Below are positions 12,918-14,089 of a stretch of DNA of 14,089 nucleotides, one piece after another. The stretch lies in NCBI GenBank assembly GCA_905480445.1, contig CAJQQJ010000100.1, positions 1-14,089 of the forward strand. Direction: 5' to 3'. How positions within the stretch are numbered: position 1 is the first letter of the stretch; each line of letters opens with the position of its first letter. The DNA comes from an uncultured Alphaproteobacteria bacterium. GTDB taxonomy: Bacteria; Pseudomonadota; Alphaproteobacteria; UBA7985; CAJQQZ01. The translations under genes were made by a program, and so were the position numbers. The notes under the pieces were generated by a model that had not been told where the DNA came from, did not search any database, and saw nothing but the letters and a program-made list of their open reading frames with translations.

Positions 12918-13919
12918 ATGAAATCTTGGATTAATCTTTTAGCAGCGACAGCCGTTATGGCGGTTGCTTCTGTGGCACAAGCTGCGGACTTCAAGCCAGC
13001 CGTCATTTACGACATGGGTGGCAAGTTCGACAAATCCTTTAACGAAGGCGTTTACAACGGAATCAAGCGCTTTACCGATGAGACCGGTGTCGAAGTGATG
13101 GAATTTGAAGTCACGAACGAGACACAGCGTGAGCAAGCAATGCAGCGTATGGTTCAACGCGGGGCCACAGTGGTTCTAGGTGTTGGTTTCGCTCAAGCAG
13201 ATGCGATCAGCAAAGTGGCGTCTGAAAATCCAGACAAGCTGTTCTCCATCATCGATGTGAACTGGCTCGACCATCCAAACCTTCGCCAGTATGCCTTTAA
13301 AGAGCACGAAGGCTCTTACCTTGTTGGTATCGCAGCGGCGATGGCATCCAAAACAGGCACAGTTGGCTTTGTTGGCGGCATGGACATTCCTTTGATCCGC
13401 GCTTTTGCCTGTGGTTACGTACAGGGCGCTAAATCAGCAAACGCTGACGTTGATGTTCTACAAAACATGACAGGCACAACACCTTCTGCTTGGAATGATC
13501 CGGCTAAAGGCTCAGAGCTAACGCAATCACAAATCGACCGCGGTGCAGATGTTGTCTATCAGGCAGCGGGTGGCACAGGTATCGGTGTTATTCGCGCAGC
13601 AGCTGATGCTGGTAAACTGTCAATTGGTGTTGATTCAAACCAAAACCACTTGGCTCCAGGCTCAGTTTTGACTTCTATGTTGAAGCGCGTTGATGTTGCA
13701 GCTTATCAAACAATGAAAGATGCAATGAGCGGTGATTTCGAGACAGGTGTTCGTAACCTCGGCCTCGCAGAAGAAGGTGTTGGTTGGGCTCTTGACGAGA
13801 ACAATGCTGCGCTTATCAGTGATGACATGAAAGCAGCGATTGATGCTGCGAGCGCGTCTATTGTAGCCGGCGACATTTCGGTCCACGACTATCGCAGTGA
13901 CAACACTTGCCCAATGTAA
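12918..13919 (+). CDS. BMP/PnrA-family ABC transporter substrate-binding protein (nucleoside-type)
   Basis: A 333-residue periplasmic binding protein. A Sec signal occupies residues 1-22, with likely cleavage after AQA before ADFKP. Family blocks are GGKFDKSFNEGVYNG (34-48), AFKEHEGSYLVGIAA (126-140), GFVGGMDIPLIRAFACGY (150-167), VYQAAGGTGIGV (213-224) and GVDSNQNHLAPG (237-248). This is the Med/BMP family typified by the purine-nucleoside receptor PnrA of Treponema, and nucleosides are the usual ligands. The enzymes upstream and the ABC ATPase downstream make nucleoside uptake likely; other BMP members bind autoinducer- or riboflavin-like compounds. The start is ATG 12918, preceded by AGGAGAGGA. 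A GTG at 12897 is in frame but lies upstream of this site and would spoil the signal peptide. Confidence 0.9.
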   Translation: MKSWINLLAATAVMAVASVAQAADFKPAVIYDMGGKFDKSFNEGVYNGIKRFTDETGVEVMEFEVTNETQREQAMQRMVQRGATVVLGVGFAQADAISKVASENPDKLFSIIDVNWLDHPNLRQYAFKEHEGSYLVGIAAAMASKTGTVGFVGGMDIPLIRAFACGYVQGAKSANADVDVLQNMTGTTPSAWNDPAKGSELTQSQIDRGADVVYQAAGGTGIGVIRAAADAGKLSIGVDSNQNHLAPGSVLTSMLKRVDVAAYQTMKDAMSGDFETGVRNLGLAEEGVGWALDENNAALISDDMKAAIDAASASIVAGDISVHDYRSDNTCPM

Positions 13920-13955
13920 TTCAGTTTACACGGGAAGTGATTGTGACAGTCGACT

Positions 13956-14089
13956 ATGACTGACAAGAAAGCAGGGGAGAATCGGGCAACTGGTTCTCCC
14001 TTAGCAATTCAACTTAAATCAATATCCAAATCATTTGGTTTGGTTCGAGCCAACCGGAACGTTGACCTTTCAGTTGAAGCAGGAACGAT
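13956..14089 (+). CDS. ABC transporter ATP-binding protein, N-terminus (3' truncated by window edge)
   Basis: Only 44 codons are visible. After a polar 15-residue extension (MTDKKAGENRATGSP) comes IQLKSISKSFGLVRANRNVDL, the A-loop region that opens ABC ATPases (typically 'lxxIsKsFGxvkAnxxVdl'). Walker A lies beyond the edge. Position after a BMP-type binding protein indicates the double-domain ATPase of a nucleoside/simple-sugar importer of the YufO/NupA type. The ATG at 13956 is the only usable start: a stop (TGA) lies four codons upstream in frame, and no other start codon precedes the conserved block. It has no clear Shine-Dalgarno site. The start codon is also flanked by a small inverted repeat (CAGTC 13947-13951 / GACTG 13958-13962), which could limit its translation relative to the binding protein. 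Confidence 0.82.
   Translation, partial: MTDKKAGENRATGSPLAIQLKSISKSFGLVRANRNVDLSVEAGT
13973..14002 (+). other. Ten-base-pair stem-loop between the binding-protein and ATPase blocks
   Basis: AGGGGAGAAT (13973-13982) pairs along its full length with GTTCTCCCTT (13993-14002), eight Watson-Crick pairs and two G-T wobbles, around a 10-base loop. No T-run follows, so full termination is unlikely. It lies just downstream of the solute-binding gene and inside the first codons of the ATPase. That is where many ABC operons carry a hairpin that protects the binding-protein mRNA and lowers expression of the transporter core. The structure is seen in the sequence; the role is inference. Confidence 0.45.

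Noticed and set aside
1..14089. Mobile elements, CRISPR arrays, tRNA genes or riboswitches
   Set aside because: I saw no terminal inverted repeats, transposase motifs, regularly spaced repeats or cloverleaf sequences, and no gap is long enough for a typical large riboswitch.

Overview
The window reads as ordinary, densely packed bacterial chromosome. Proteobacterial-type Shine-Dalgarno sites, close operon spacing, a Tat-exported YHS protein and the mix of catabolic genes suggest an alphaproteobacterium, probably marine and of moderate GC. That placement is inference from gene content, since there is no rRNA or other marker gene here. I see no insertion sequence, tRNA, CRISPR array or phage gene. 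No gap between genes exceeds about 125 bases.

Layout. (1) 1-407 is the end of a membrane acyltransferase that runs off the left edge. It is followed by a small exported YHS-domain protein (489-944) and a clear intrinsic terminator (973-1000). (2) 1059-7142 is a tight plus-strand operon of six genes: a sulfotransferase-fold protein, an AGXT2-like class III aminotransferase, a gamma-butyrobetaine-hydroxylase-like 2-oxoglutarate oxygenase, a PhnZ-like HD-domain diiron oxygenase, an Ldh2-family dehydrogenase and a PP_4765-type flavoprotein. The two oxygenases overlap by 4 bases and match the TmpA/TmpB pair. That pair hydroxylates 2-(trimethylammonio)ethylphosphonate and then cleaves its C-P bond to glycine betaine and phosphate. 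(3) 9587-7166 is a convergent three-gene minus-strand operon: an exported FG-GAP-type protein, a 3-hydroxyisobutyrate-dehydrogenase-family enzyme and a METTL27-like methyltransferase. (4) From 9712 to the right edge is a plus-strand nucleoside salvage cluster: yeast-type cytosine deaminase, ribokinase, nucleoside hydrolase, isopenicillin-N-synthase-family 2-oxoglutarate oxygenase, BMP/PnrA-family solute-binding protein and the start of an ABC ATPase.

How the genes could work together. In region 2, TmpA and TmpB would release phosphate from a quaternary-ammonium phosphonate. The other four genes are not part of the known two-enzyme route, and their role is the main open question. In region 4, a nucleoside would be imported by the BMP-type ABC system and split by the hydrolase into base and ribose. 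Ribokinase would phosphorylate the ribose, and the FCY1-like enzyme would deaminate cytosine to uracil. The embedded oxygenase suggests an extra oxidative step on a base or nucleoside.

The best candidates for something undescribed are the enlarged tmpAB operon and the oxygenase inside the nucleoside cluster. No phosphonate transporter or transcriptional regulator is visible in the window.
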